Assembly: GCF_040115645.1 (NCBI RefSeq)
Contig: NC_089552.1
Span: forward strand, 5,022,001-5,086,000
Length of the DNA: 64,000 bases
Origin: Euwallacea fornicatus
Taxonomy: Eukaryota; Arthropoda; Insecta; Coleoptera; Curculionidae
Reading direction: 5' to 3'
Under the pieces are notes generated by a model. That model was not told where the DNA came from, did not search any database, and saw nothing but the letters and a program-made list of their open reading frames with translations. The position numbers were made by a program, and so were the translations under genes. Below, piece by piece: positions 27,901-42,900 of the stretch. Every line of letters starts with the position of its first letter. Position 1 is the stretch's first letter.

Positions 27901-30900
27901 TTGATTTATGTGCATCTTCCAACCATCACCATAAAAAATCGGACATTTACAACATATAACAGGTACTCGAGTTCTTTTTACTGGTCACCCTTCAAAAACT
28001 TTATATTCTTCACATTAACATTATAATGGAAAAAAAGGTATATTTAAGATATCTATGGTTGACTTAAATTGATTCACGAAAGATAAAACTCGAAACTTAC
28101 AGGAAACAATGAAAAAGTGAAAACATTCACAAGAAAAGTGTACTCTCCACTTTGCGATGGTAATTTTTAAAATATCTCTTCTTGATCGCCTCGTACGGGT
28201 GCCCCCTTTTCTTAGGTGCGTTCAGTATGTGTTCTGACACCTTCTGGAGATGATTTATTGCACAATAAGAATTTCCGGATGATGTTAAGTTGCTTATGCC
28301 TTTCTAAATATTTGCACATTTCTCGTTATTATGTTGCTGCGTATTTGCTGTGATACTTTCAGGAAGCAGTTGAGCTGCAAGAGTCCAAACGGTTCGATTT
28401 GCAAGTGCAGTTATTAGTGAGTCAAAACGAGGAAAATATGAGCTTGTTTGTACAGTTACTTACAGCTCTTTTGTTTATAAATATTCATTAGCTTGTGATT
28501 ATGTCAGGCTTAATCAACTATTATTAAACACCACCATAGTTAGAAGCAGTCACTTAAAAAAAATCGTACCGATATAATGGAAAACCTTGATCGGTGTGGC
28601 CTTATCAAACGAACAACATTTTTGCACTTGCATTACATCGGGATTATAAAATTTGTTGGGGAATCAAATCATAAAAGAAGAAACTAATTAGCAAGTGCCC
28701 ATTTTAAGAAATGATTTAATCTCACGATAAGTCGTATCAATCTCTAAAGCGTTGATCAAACATTTCAGCAAATGATCTACGCTTTAGTTAATCCGTGTTT
28801 GTTTTACACTAAACCCTATTACTAATATCTCACACTATTGGGAAGGAATTAGTTGCAATTGCTTATGTCTTGTTGTTATATACGTTAATTATTTACAAAT
28901 TATATTTATTGATAGGTAGATAATGGATCTATTTTAAGTGTTGAGGCAAAAAATACGGTTTATATAACATGTATAGTTTTGGGCATTAGAGTTTATTAAC
29001 ACCTAAATTCGTGCTTTCTCACACATTAAAACGTCCGATAGTAGTTCTACTTTTATTAACACGACTCCACACATAGGTTTTTTTAATTGCGGCAAATAAA
29101 TCAGTAGTTTGTCATCGAAACTGGTCACAGAACAGGTTTGATGCACCAGGTAGAAATCCCCAAAGGTTTTCTGATAATTAATTAAAATTAATTGTAAGTA
29201 TTATGTATGAAAGTTATTCAGAATTGCTATTCAGCTTTAACTCGTGTCATATTGTGGGATCTCGCTCATTTCAATCCGCAAAATTCCACAGGTTACACAA
29301 AGCTACATATTTCCTATTCAGTTCCATGAATTAAGTGAACCGAATCATAGTAATTCATCAACTGAGTCTTTTAAAAAGGAAAAAGGCCGTAAAAAGTTTT
29401 TTATAAAAAATTTTCTTCGCACTAGACGTCTAAGCCATGGCGATGTTCAAGTAGTATAAATCTTAAGTGTAGATAGTTACGTACGTATCATAAGTACAAA
29501 GACCGGAACTGACCTTTTTTCCTCATGAGGTGAACCTTGTAAAAACACCCCACCCAGTTTTCTGGAAGCCAGGTAATGTAGGATTCTCCCTAGTGTTCTC
29601 TCTCCCCCTCATCCAGCCAGAATATGGAGAAAATTGTCTCAGACGCCTAACAGTAATCACGTGAGTCTCACCGTGAGCCTCTCCTGGAACCGTATTAGCA
29701 ATGCTTCGGAAGAGGGGGGAAAAAGGATCTTTGCAATTTTATTTTTGCTTTACATACTACTTCCGCATAATCTAATGATGTCTGGATACTTCCGCATTTC
29801 AGAGCTGCGTTGTTCCTGACTTCTTTAAACTTTTCTTATAAGGAGACTGAATTTTCTGGATTTTTTTTGCGACATATAATACCTGTATCCAATAGAATTC
29901 ACCTTCCAATTGAAAGTAGAAAGTAGTTCACTTCTACCCTCCCTCCATCATGCCATCTTTTCGCATTCTCTGTGAAGATTTTAGTTTACACGTCATACGG
30001 ATTTGACATGTCATGGCAATTCTGGAAAAACTGATCCTGTGTTTCCGTGTTCTTTCCTTAGCCTCTATGTAGAGTTTACGTGTGTCCTTCACTTACAAGG
30101 AGATTGGAAGTGTCCCTATATGTCCCCTAAATGCGGTGTTCAGGATTTGATCAGATTTTTTCAGAACCACTGCTATGCAATTCTCCTTTTTTTGCCACTG
30201 GATCACTTATTTTAGGCATAACCCGTGTCAGATATTGCAGGATTTTGAACTTCTCCACGATCTGTGTGACGTAGCGTGTGTGTCCAGGAATATCTTTAAA
30301 TATTTTTCATTGTTTTGGTTTGAAATTTCTAATTTGTATATTTTTACTTTTGATAAATTTTATAGCCGCTAGTAGGTTCTATTCTATTAATTGCCACCTT
30401 CAAACCCATATTTTCCAGTTTCCGTGCAACGTTAATATTACGTAGAAAACCTTATTCTCCCCTGCCTCCTCATATTTTGCCTTAAGTAGAACGGCCAGAG
30501 GGGCCATATGCAATAAGATTTATACCTTTTCCTTTCTTATTTCCCACGATTTTGCCATAGAAAATATACCTGAATTAACTTTCCCCCCAAAATGTGTATG
30601 TTTCGGTTTACTCATTGGTGAACGCCATTATATTGATCATTTTTTACAACAACCTATCTTGCAAAATATCCTTGTTTCTCGGCTTTCCTACAAAGTTGTT
30701 TTACTTATATCTAATTGCTAAATTAATTGAGCATTGCCATTTGTGGTCAGCACTAATTTAGACCTAACAGTTGAGTGTTATTAAAGTAATTAAACTTGAG
30801 ATATGCCCAATTTGCCACAGCTGTTAGTGTATAAGAAGTTTGAAAAGATCAATGAATAGTGAGTTTTGAAAACAAGATTAATTGCTGCAATTTGCAGCTG

Positions 30901-33900
30901 GAGAGACTCATTCATAATTAGTAATGGATTTTGTTACTTATAATTCATGGTAGATTCGGTAGAATGGAAAAGATACGATTAATGCCCTAGTTACCATATT
31001 GCTTCTGGTTAAATTCTCCCAGGAATTTCAATAAATTAAATCCCCTAGAGCGATACTAGAGAAGCAAATGCCGTACGTTGCTGAAAGTTGTTTCGCTATT
31101 ATGTATTTTTTTCGATATTGTGCCAATTAAAACGAAATTTTCAGATTGGGTGTAGGACAGTAAAAAGTATATAAAGAAGTTGATCAGATTAAATGGATCA
31201 CACTGTATATTTTCTAACTGGGTTTTTATGTTGATATCATATGTATATGTGAGTTGATTTCAAAAAGTCCATTTTGTTCAGAAACGGGTAAATAAACATA
31301 ATATTTAAAATCTTTGCCGCAATCTTCCTTGAGAAATGAATTCTCTTAACTGATACCTGGTTCTAATAACACTCGGTACCCTACTTGAAATACCGTTCAT
31401 AACACACTTTTTTTTTCTAATCAGAGTTCCTTTCTATTGCAGATTAAATTAGAACGAGTACTAGGAGTAACAGTACCAACTAATGCAGCATTAGCAAATG
31501 ACAATAGAGGAACTGTGGCCTATCCAGCAGGGTAAGCAAACCTAATCATATTTCTTTTTTTTATGATCTGTATTGAATAAACGAATTTTCACTCAACTAA
31601 AAATTAAAAACCAACTGCTTCTCGCCATAATTTACCACTAAACACGATTCAGTATAGACGGAAACCTTGAATGACCTTTGCATAGAAATGTGTGGTCAAG
31701 CAAGGCCACTTGCTCGTCTTCGCATCGCAATGAACCATTATCTGATCCAGTGTCGTTGACATGACGCTTTGATTATAGGGATAAAAAATTCAGTTAGTCA
31801 TAGTCTCGATGCCCACGAAGTTTCCCACACGACATTGTCCATTTTTCGTCGAAATCTCTATTCGGGCGGAAAATGCTGTCGTAATCGTTTAAAAATTCGT
31901 TGCACCGAAAAGAGGCATAATTTTGAATAAATTTTAATAATCCATTCAACGACTTCCATTGTTCGGTTTTTTTGTCTTCCCACTTGACAGTAAGTATCAC
32001 AGAAGACATAAAAGTCGGCAATATTTGATATCTCTGTTAAAGAACCTACGGCGTAGCAAATCTCTATTTCCTGATCTTATTTCATCATTAAATTTCTCGT
32101 TTCTGTAGCAGTACATTATTACACACTTAGAGCTTCAACATGAGTTACATACGATCTGTTTATAAACAAGTACGGTATACAGAATATTTTAGAGCTGTAC
32201 TCGACTGTGTCTAATTTTTGACGTTATATACAACAACTAAAATGCAGTTCGAATAATGTGTAAAATTAGCAATTTGATTATTATTAGATTCAGCATCATT
32301 GAGATAATAATTTCTCCTCGTAAAGGTCTTTTATCAAGTTTTCTGAAGATTTAAAAGTGGACAATAAGAGCTTAAACGTGATATAATTCCATTGAATAAG
32401 TGGTTCTAGCGAGCTTTTATAAATCGTTCCGGAAAATTTCCCTTCTAAGTAATCGATTTATTCGTATATTCTTTAAAACTAAAGGAACTGTCAAGAAAAA
32501 TGTTCTTTGGGCGCTAAATTTCTTAAAGTGTGAGATATTTTACCTGGAAGTTTTATTAAAACTGGAGTTCGCTCGTAGTTTTCCACGTTCACGGAAGTTA
32601 TACAGGGTGGTGCCGTTTCGATGGATTGATACAGAATAAGTAGATCGATGCACGTTCTCGAGACGGATTTCCAAAAGAAATTTTATGGCACGATTTTCTG
32701 ATGGCTAACTTGACTCGTTTTCGATACACAGGGCGTTTTTGAAAAAGCTCTCTTTTGAGCACACCGCCATATCCGAGCTATCATTGAAAATAGAAGAAAA
32801 CAGTTCAAATTACAAGATTTTTTCAAAACGCCCAGTATATCACAAGCCAATGAAGTTACCTTCTTAACCGACTAGCCAAAATAACATCACGATGCTGCCG
32901 TAGTATTCATCATATCTGTTTTGCAAACAACTCTATAAACTCAATAATTTGGCAACACTCTGTAGATTATGTTTAACTACATTCCAGCTTTATTCATAAT
33001 ATTCCATATTTCGAATACCAGTTTACGACGAGAATCAGTATATAACTACCATAAATCAGGTTAATAGGCAAAATTGGAAGATTAACTCCGGAGGAGCGCC
33101 GGAAAATTTGAGGAAATTTCCTGATAATGAAAAACTACTTTGCAGCTTTAGCTCGACTCGATTATTTAATGCAACGTCATTTCCGCTTATTCGTCAAATT
33201 TATTTTCCCAGTAATACCAACTTTATGGACAATATATTTGGATGTTTCGATTCATTTCCGGGGATTTGAAGATTTTTCTTAGTAAGAGCGGTATGTAACA
33301 TAATATTCACTTCAGATATATCATAAAATAATAATTGAAAAGGATAGTTTAAAGTGAAAAGCTAATATTCATATTTTAAGGCTGATTTGTTGAGGAATCT
33401 GCTGTAAAGGTGCATTAGCATACTCAATGTAGATAAAGATTCATTCTGATTTAGGTAGTGACATGCCGGCGGATCTTTAATTTGCGGCAGTGTGACAAAA
33501 AATTAATACCAAACTGTCTTTTATAGAAACACCTTGTATATTCTCGAAGTTCAAATTGAAATATGTGTTTTATACCAGCGTCATTCCTAAATGAACAATC
33601 TACAATATAAAAATCGGGTTACTGGGCCGCAAAAAAAAACTGATCTTGAAACTGAGCGAAATTTTAATAATAGTTTTTATAGAGGAAATAGAGGAACATC
33701 CAGCTAATGGCAAATTCAAAGAAAAGCAAAATTTGTTACCAAGATTCTAATTTAATGTGCCATTTAAAAAAAATATTCCACCTATCTGCCGATTTCTGAC
33801 TATTATTTTCCACAAGAGGATTTTAGTTACTCCATGGATGGGAGTAACTGCGACTTTCTTAATCGCCAACACTGGGATCTGCGGTTTTTACTGCATAGAA

Positions 33901-36900
33901 AAAAAATTACAGTAAAATAATTCCTGTTGCTTTTGATCAAATTTGTAGGGGCAAAATTTAAATTTAATGTCTAGGCAGTAAATGTGTCACTATGCAGCCT
34001 AGACGTCAAAAGTAACACTTGTTTTCTGTTAAGTATCATTAAAATATTATGTTTATGCCTATCTGCTAATAATTATAATTAAGTGTAAGATATCACATCT
34101 GTGCTAAAATATAGACAGTTTCGCAGTTTCATTTAAACTTTTTGCTCGTTAATTCAGCCGCTGTTAAGAAATTGGCCACAATTACTTGCGTTAGCCAATT
34201 TTCCAATTATTTCGGCCAAAATGTAGCTACTAATCGAACAATTAACTCAGTTAATGTAAAGGAGGTTTTAATTTCTGGCAATTTGTTGTAGATAACTCAA
34301 ATATTTGAAATGGTTTTAGAGTAGGGTTTCAAAGGAGATTGGAAATTATTCGCATTAATGCCTAACGTTTTCAAATTACATATTTTCGAAAATTATTTTT
34401 AGTAATTACCGAACAGGATCCCTAAGTGTTATTCACGCCTTTTGCCATATTTTGCAACAGCTGTGAATAAGACCGCCATCTACATTTTATCCTTGTTCTT
34501 ATCTTGGTTTAACGGCCACTGATTATACGATGAATTCTATTAATTTCCTGGCATAATTTTTGCTGTAAATTTGTTTTTATTATGGTTTACCCGACATAAT
34601 CATTGTTTTCCTGCACTACAGGATGAAGGGAAATCGTTAACATGTAAATAATATGGCCTATAAGTTAAGTCGCTCCTAATTGGATGTAGGTTGTTCGTGA
34701 AGGCCGTTCAAGGCTGTTTTTATGCATGTGCTATAAAAATCTTCTGAGTTGATTTATTTATTGTAATTTCCTTTATCGTTGTTTTATTCAGGAAAAATAT
34801 ATTAATATTGGACTAGGTATAATGCACAACCAGGCAGGGACATGGTGATTTATTTAGAACTTTCGCAATGTCTTAATCTAAAAGTTTGCACATTTTCCGC
34901 TCAGCTGGGTAAAGCTGCACAAATTTTATTTAAAAAGAAATTGTTTAAATTGTGAATTGCCGCTTACATTGCTTGGTTAAGCGTAGGTAATTTTACATGT
35001 GTTTAATGGTTACTTGGTAGGTTAATGAAACAAGAAATTAAGAAAATAATTTTTTTTCTATATTTATACGCGCTTGCCCTATTTTAACACCAAGTCTCTA
35101 CTTTGGTGTACTACATATAGTACTATTTGATGCTGAAAAGAGAACGTTAGTTTTTTTTTGCTCATATGAGGAATCGCAATAAAATATTTACTTGTTTATC
35201 TTCCCTTAATGATTTTTCTCATGTCTAAAAATTATCCCTTGATCTGACCGCACTCTCCATTTCTGGTCGCTTATGTGTCACAGTCTGAATTATTTATTTG
35301 CCTTTCCTCCTTGTGGTTGCCAGATATTTATTTAAAAAATCCGGTCGCTTTCACTGAAGATATTTTTTTCTTGTCTTAGTATTCAGATAATTTCAGATAT
35401 GTCGCTAAAGTGGATGTATAATGCAGAATACTCCATATACCCGCGAAAGATTACTTTGACCCAAATACTCTGTACAGTATCTATTTATAAAAACGCTGAA
35501 TTGGAACAAAAAATCCAACAAATGTCCCACAATATATCACCTAAACGCGTTACTCAAAGCATTCTTGGCAACTTCCCAAGAACCATATATTCGATTAAAC
35601 TAAAGAAGCGGCTTAAATGTCCTGAGTACTAAAGAATTATGGCTGTTTCATGTTTGTGTCAAACACTTATCGGTGTAAGGGCGATTGTCCTGTATTTATA
35701 TGTTTTCCTGCTGTTTTTACCTGCTTAGAATCCAATTATTACTTTCCAAAGGATATAGAAGAATGACCTCTTCGATCGTTTATAGTAAAAGTTGCTTAAT
35801 TTATCATTTCATTGATAAACTAATCAACACATAGCGGAAAATGAATGATTATTATTTTTAATTTTCCTTCAGGTGCACTGTAGTCCTGTTCAATACAAAA
35901 GCTCAGCAGCAAAACCACATCATCAACACTTCCAGAAAAACCATAACGTCACTGGCATACTCGTCATGTGGACGATATATTGTAACAGGTTAGTTGATCC
36001 CTCATTTAAATTAATTCTTTCAACTTAAAAATTATCAATTAATAATTTAAAAATAAAAAAATTAATTCTAGATCGTGATCAGCCACAATTTTTCACCCTA
36101 CATAAATTACGTATGGTAACACTGGAGTTAATTGGCAAATGAGGATAGAAATTTGACATATGTCTAATTTTATTTGTCAAGTACTAAATTTGTAATGCCA
36201 AACTTCTGAATGAATTGAGAGAATTTGGTATTAAGTTTAAAAATAATAATGTTAGACATTTGTTAAAGTTGTAACCTCACTCATTTGTCAAATTTGGCTG
36301 TTGTCACTAAGCATAATTTATACATGAAGAAAACATTGGTTTTTAATCACAAGTCGATGTATGTTTTACTTTAAGTAGGAACAACTTTACAACTTTTTTT
36401 TATTATTTGGAAAACTGTTGGTCATGAAATGTTCCTTACATGTGCAAAACGCAAATGAAGATTCCATGGCTTTTCAAATTAAAATTCAAAGAGATAGATA
36501 TCAACACAGGGTTATTCTAATTTCCCGCTGATCATTCGGATTTCAGTCATGGTAAGAGGATCAAAGTCGATTCAATTTAGGCAAACTTATTCATTTTTAT
36601 GCAGAAAAAACCTCTTTTTTAATGTGTTCAGTTTCGGAAACGCCCGACAAAAACCGTTATTCGCTAAAATTGTTTTTCCCGAACTTATTTAGATATTTTC
36701 AAAAATAAATTTCACATGTTCATAAGTATTTGTTCTTAAAAGAGTGGTGCCAACAGATGTGTAGCGTGACATTTTGGGTTTTGGAATCCATCCTCACCTT
36801 TAGTTTGTTAAATATGAACCTGATGTTTTTACAAAAAAATTGAATCCATGGGATATAATTCTTCCCTCTTATACGATTGGAGAGAGATTAGGTTGGCTCA

Positions 36901-39900
36901 TTTCACAAAGCGTTACCCACGACACGAATATGGAGGAATGATTGATAAATAGATACAGATTTATTTCTTATTTTGGGACTTTTACAATAAAAATATTATT
37001 TCCAAGTATTACAAAATTAACATGCTTGCCCGGACAATCGGCTAATGGAATTTCATTTGAATTTACTACATAACTTGAACTTTGAAGGATGTTTGGAAAA
37101 TATTAAATCAAATTAACTAAACCAGACCAACTATAACTAGAAATTAATGCGCGATGATCTTCTAAAGGTCATAATTGGAGCCGACCATATATTGTTGCCA
37201 AATTTGGAATATTTCACAGACGCCGCAAGAAGCGTTTTCGAATATTTTGTGTGTATGTGTTTTGGAGTTTATTCAATTTTCGCTCTGATCGTTTATTTTA
37301 TTTTGTTTTACTTTTATTTTTTGTATCATCAAACAAATACTAAAATTTCATACCAGCTGCCAATATCCAAAAAGCTTGCAATTTTTTATGAATTTTTATG
37401 ATACATATTTTTTTAATAAACGCCTGTTTATAGTGTGTGTGCACATAGTATGATAGAAAATTTCATTTAGCAGATTAAAGCTTTGAAAATATTCCGAAAA
37501 CCTCATTTTAGAAGTCTGAAATCTTGTAAAGCTCACAAAGTAAACTCACTAAAGAACAAAAATTAGAAATACTTTGAACAAATGTCGGTTTTCCTCATAT
37601 ATTTCCGAATCCAGTAGCAGCGTGCCTTAAGTTTTCAAACGTAGTTTTCTTCAGCCTAAAGCTGGGCACGTTTGTTCCTATTTAACAGACTTCGTATCTC
37701 TCACAGTTTTCGAGATCTCAGTGATGAAGAGAGTATTTGGATAATCCTATATGTCAAGATCTTAATAATAGTGATTTATAGGAGAATGCGGCCACCAACC
37801 AGCGGTAAGAGTATGGGACTTGCAGTCGGACCCCCAATCCACTCATCCGGGCCTAGCTCCGCAGCCCCAACAAGTAGCAGAGTTTGTAGGGCATAAGTAT
37901 GGAGTCAACTGTGTGGTATGTAGTTTTCTTTTTAGTTTAAGGTTGAAGGAGTAATGGTGAATGCATTAAGTATACAGTGTTTTCATTTCAAAACTAGCCA
38001 CTCCTATCTTTTACTTTTTAAAAAGGGAGGCGAACGCAATAAACTTAGTATTAATCCTTCAAGGCAAAACTCCCAAGTTCCACAAAACCGTATCTATTAA
38101 AGAGATTGAAATATGTTTTAAGGTGTTAAAATGTTTTTTTTTTTCATTTAAAATTTTTTGCAAAACTATACCTATCGTTTAATAATACATATATTTCATT
38201 ACAAGGAACGTAAGAAACATGTTACTGACGAGGCGAAAGTTTGTTGCCGAGCCGCAGGCGAGACAGTTCTTTTTCTACGACCTACTCCCCTTTCATCATA
38301 AATTCATTGAAATTTTAATTCTGCCAATCTCCAATAATAATATTTGCTTTACTTACATTAAGAAATTCTACCACGATACACATTGTTTTCATGAAATACT
38401 TCAGCTTCTAATTGTGCGTAATAATATTACATATCAGTGTTACGATTCTTGACATAGCACTGTCTTGTGATTGCTGATTTACTTCTGTAAGACGTTCTAG
38501 CATTATTTGCAATTTACTAACAAAGGAATAGAAAAAGATTTACTAGTACATGGAAACACACGTTCTGCCTAACTACCTGGGGAAAAGAAAGTGTAGTGGA
38601 TCATCATGTCAAAACTTAAATGAGTGACAGTAGAAATTTACTTAATGAAGGAACGAATTTAAAAGTTCCAGAAGTAATATTAAATGAGGCATTATAGGAA
38701 CAATATACATGTACGTTATAATTAAAAATAAATATAATTTAGTAGTGAATGACTCGATTTTTCTAACCTTTATCACCTTAACGGCCACCGTCCATTATGA
38801 ATCATTAATCATGTCTATTTTGAGTAATGTTAAATATATTGAAACTGTGTTATGTTATAAATTTATATATAAAAAAATACAGTTATAATAGGGGAAACAT
38901 TAGAAAAAAAACTGTTAAAAACCAACAAATTTCATTGTAATCAATTTTGTGGGGTTGCGTAATTTTGAATACATCCTGTAAGTTTTTCACTTCTAGGCGT
39001 TTTCTCCCTCCAACAAATATGTGGTGAGCATAGGAACCCAACATGATATGATCGTGAATTTGTGGGATTGGAGGAATAATATTAAGGTAAATGTTGAAAA
39101 ATTGGGGTATATAATACAATTTAATACGAAGCTATCGAACATTCCGGCTTTATTTTCTTCCAAGTAGGTGTTGAAATGCCGACAAATTCTTGTAAATAGG
39201 GAGTGAACGCATCATATTTTTCAGGTTGCAAGTAATAAAGTCAGTACCAAAGTGAAGGCGATAGCTTTCTCCGAGAACGGTAGCTATTTCGTCACTGTAG
39301 GCAATAGACACGTGAAGTTTTGGTTTCTGGAAACAGGAAAGAATAAGGTGGGTTAATTTCTTTTTATTTACAGAGTGTCCCAAATCCATTATGTAAGCGA
39401 TACATTTCACCACCACGGAGACATCCTGTATATAAAGGCAGCGTTATTAAATTATTCAAGCCGAAATTTTATATTACCACTACTACTTTCTTAATGATAT
39501 GACTAAATAATATCTTTTCAGTACAAAGAAGCAGTTCCATTAATGGGAAGGTCCGCCATTTTAGGCGAACAGAGAAACAATTATTTCTGTGATGTTGCGT
39601 GTGGTAAGGGCGAATGTGGTGATAGTACGTATGCTATAACTAGGTAAGTTGTAGTTTAATATGTTCTATTTTATAGTTTTATCTTATTTTAATTTCATAC
39701 CAGTGACATCTGATTTGGATACTGGTTCCTCTACACTACGTTAATCCCTTTAGAGTATTTTTAGTAACGGAATTGATGTCCTCTTATACATCAGTAGGAA
39801 TAATTAATGATGAATCCTTATAATAGTAAAATTGTCTGTTTAACAGTTGTCTTTATGTGTAAACCAATGAAATGGGGTACTTTCAGTTAAAAGAAGACTT

Positions 39901-42900
39901 ACACAGTCATTTTTACCCTCACGATTATCCACCATAACGCAGTTCTAGTGATACTTTTTCCTCGTCAAAGCCCGTATATTCACTTACGACAATCGCGCGA
40001 ATTTTATTAAATGACCTAAAGTATTTTGTTACGATAATCCAGACCTATTTTCCGCCCTTTATTTATTTTGGCATTTTTCTTTTCATTTTCAGGTCAGGGT
40101 TGCTGTGCGAATTTAACAATAGAAGACTTTTAGATAAGTGGGTAGAATTAAGGGTAAGATTTTGTATTGCTCCATGTCACTCCAATAACTTATGTATTCC
40201 AATTCCTAGACAACCAGTGCCAATTGTATTGCTGTAGGACAGAACCATATTTTTGTAGGATGTGCAGAAGGAATTATCCGCTGTTTCGACCCCACAACCC
40301 TCAGGTTTATCACGACTCTCCCCAGGTGTCACTATTTAGGAGTAGATGTGACTCTGGGTAAAACTATACAGTAAGTTATTTCACTTTAATCTTTTGAAGA
40401 TGCTGCATCAAGTAATTGTTTTATAGGCACATGGCTTCCCCTCCTCCCGATGCCAAGTACCCAGATACAACAGCAGTCACCTTCGACGAAACTAACAACA
40501 AATTAACAGCAGTTTACAACGATCATTCTATTTATGTTTGGGATGTTTTTAACATTAAAAGAGTAAGCATTTCCTTAAAAAAATCTCCCAGTACCACATT
40601 TAAGTAACGTATATATAACGATATTTATTTAAAGTTTAAATAAAATCGTAGGTAGGGAAATCGTGTTCTTTCCTCTATCATTCGGCTTGCATTTGGGGAG
40701 TCGAAATGGCGCCCATGAACAGCCCCCTACCTCCAGGGAGTTTTTTAACGTGTAGTTCTGATGATACTATAAGGGTCTGGACGCTAGACCAAATAAACGA
40801 ACAAAATAGCAGGGGAATGTATCAGCAAAATATTTATAGTAACGTAAGCTAACGCGTCATGTGGTGATATAAAGCTTTGTCTGACTTGCTTTTATTTCCA
40901 GGATCTCTTGAAAGTGGTTTATGTAGATAAAGAGCTTTCTTACATTAAGGATCTTGATATCTCAGGAACAGTTACAAATGAGAAACAGCCAGACCAGACC
41001 TCTTATGATGGGAAGAATGGGGTTCGGTGTATTACAGTGAGTCCTGATGGGAAACATTTGGCTAGTGGAGATAGATCTGGTATGTTGTAAAAATGTCAAA
41101 TATTGTTAGATAGTTGCTAAATTTCTAACTTCACAAGTTACGGAATTTTTTCGATTTGCTGACCGAATTCAAGTCCCCAATGTCACATATCGTTTAACGT
41201 AACATAAGAACAGTGGACAAAAGACGCTAAAGAAAATTGTAAAAAGCTTTTCTCGATCTCAATTAGTTAGAAAATTACAGACCCCTACAAATTACTATAT
41301 GTATACCCCATATAGTCATACTCCATTATTTCAAAAACTGTTAAAAGATATGTATAGAACATGCTTTATACGACTTTTAGATCTTACAAAACAGGCAGAA
41401 TTACCCATGGAACACATAGCGATGAAAATGTAGTTGGCATTTACATTCTATATATTTAACAACTTCATATAAAATTATATTTCACCTTAAAATAAGTTCA
41501 AGTAGTTCATACAAAATCTACAAAGTAACCCAGTAGACTCAGATTTTGATGGCGGGAACCTGCTGTAGCGTTACTCTTAAACAACCTTGCATAAAATAGT
41601 ACCAATTTTGCCATTAAAAAAACTAGAATTTGATACTGACTGTCTATTATCTGGAACCTTGAAATTTGACCTGTAAAAAAGATAATGTATTAAAGCTATA
41701 ATTATTTCAAAGGTAATATAAGGATACACGACACTGCCGAAATGAAAGAGCAATTCAAAATTGAAGCTCACGACAGTGAAGTCTTATGTCTAGAATACTC
41801 TCCCAGCGAATCATTATACAACATGTTAGCTAGTGCCAGCAGGGATCGATTAATACACGTTTTCGATACGAAAAGCGTATGTATCAGTCATACATACAGT
41901 CATTAGCGCTATCAAAACCACTTACGCATATTCTCCTTTAGGGCTATGATTTTGTGCAAACGTTGGATGACCATTCGTCAAGCATCACGGCAGTCAGGTT
42001 TTTAAACCAAACCAATAGCCTGCAAATGGTGTCTTGTGGGGCCGATAAAAGTTTGATATTTCGATCACTAGAAGAGGTGAAACTGGAAAATTTAATGTTT
42101 AGCTTGATTTATTATTTTCTCGACTTATTTTAGATGAACGGGCGAATGCAGTTTGCACGCGATCACAACGCCACTGGCAAAACCACTCTTTACGACATGG
42201 AGGTAGATACCAACCAGAAACACGTTCTCACAGCTTGCCAAGACCGTAATGTTAGAGTCTATAGTGTCAATAATGGAAAGCATACAAAAACATTTAAGGG
42301 GAGCACGGGGGATGATGGGTCGCTTATAAAGGTGTATATTATTTACGTTGACATTTTGAACTATTTATTACCAACGTAATATTTTGCAGGTCGTGTTAGA
42401 TAGGTCCGGAATATACTTAGCCACTTCGTGTACAGACAAAAGTCTTTCAGTATATGATTATTACTCAGGGGAGTGTATGGCTACGATGTGTGGGCACAGT
42501 GAATTAGCTACAGGGTTGAGATTTACCACTGATTGTCGAAGATTGATCAGTGCCAGCGGCGATGGGTAAGCGTGCATCAAAAAAACATAAATTTTTACTC
42601 TCTATGCGCCCCTCTGCCATGAATTTGAAGTTCGGGTGATAATAACTTATTTCATATCCTTATTGTTAAATATACTATTTTCTTTCAGTTGCATTTTTGT
42701 ATGGAGGATACCCCAAGATATGGTTATAACAATGCAAACAAGGTTAAGTCAACAAGCAATGCGTCAAGGAAAAATGTTGGAACGAGAGATGTTTGCCGAG
42801 AGTTCTAGATACGACCTGTACGAGTCTACAACCATTTCGGACACCAACTATCGCTTTAGTATAGGCCCTCTGCCTCAATGGGCTAAGAAGCAGCTCACCG

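Larger units (their letters stand above)
31532..35872 (+). other. Wdr62 intron 2
   Basis: About 4.3 kb. It contains an antisense open frame (31794-32009), a small CAGGG-ended repeat pair (32603-32835) and an 8-bp inverted repeat GTCTAGGC/GCCTAGAC near 33968-34005. The rest is AT-rich and shows nothing recognisable; the 77-residue frame at 35399-35632 is unassigned. Confidence 0.4.
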
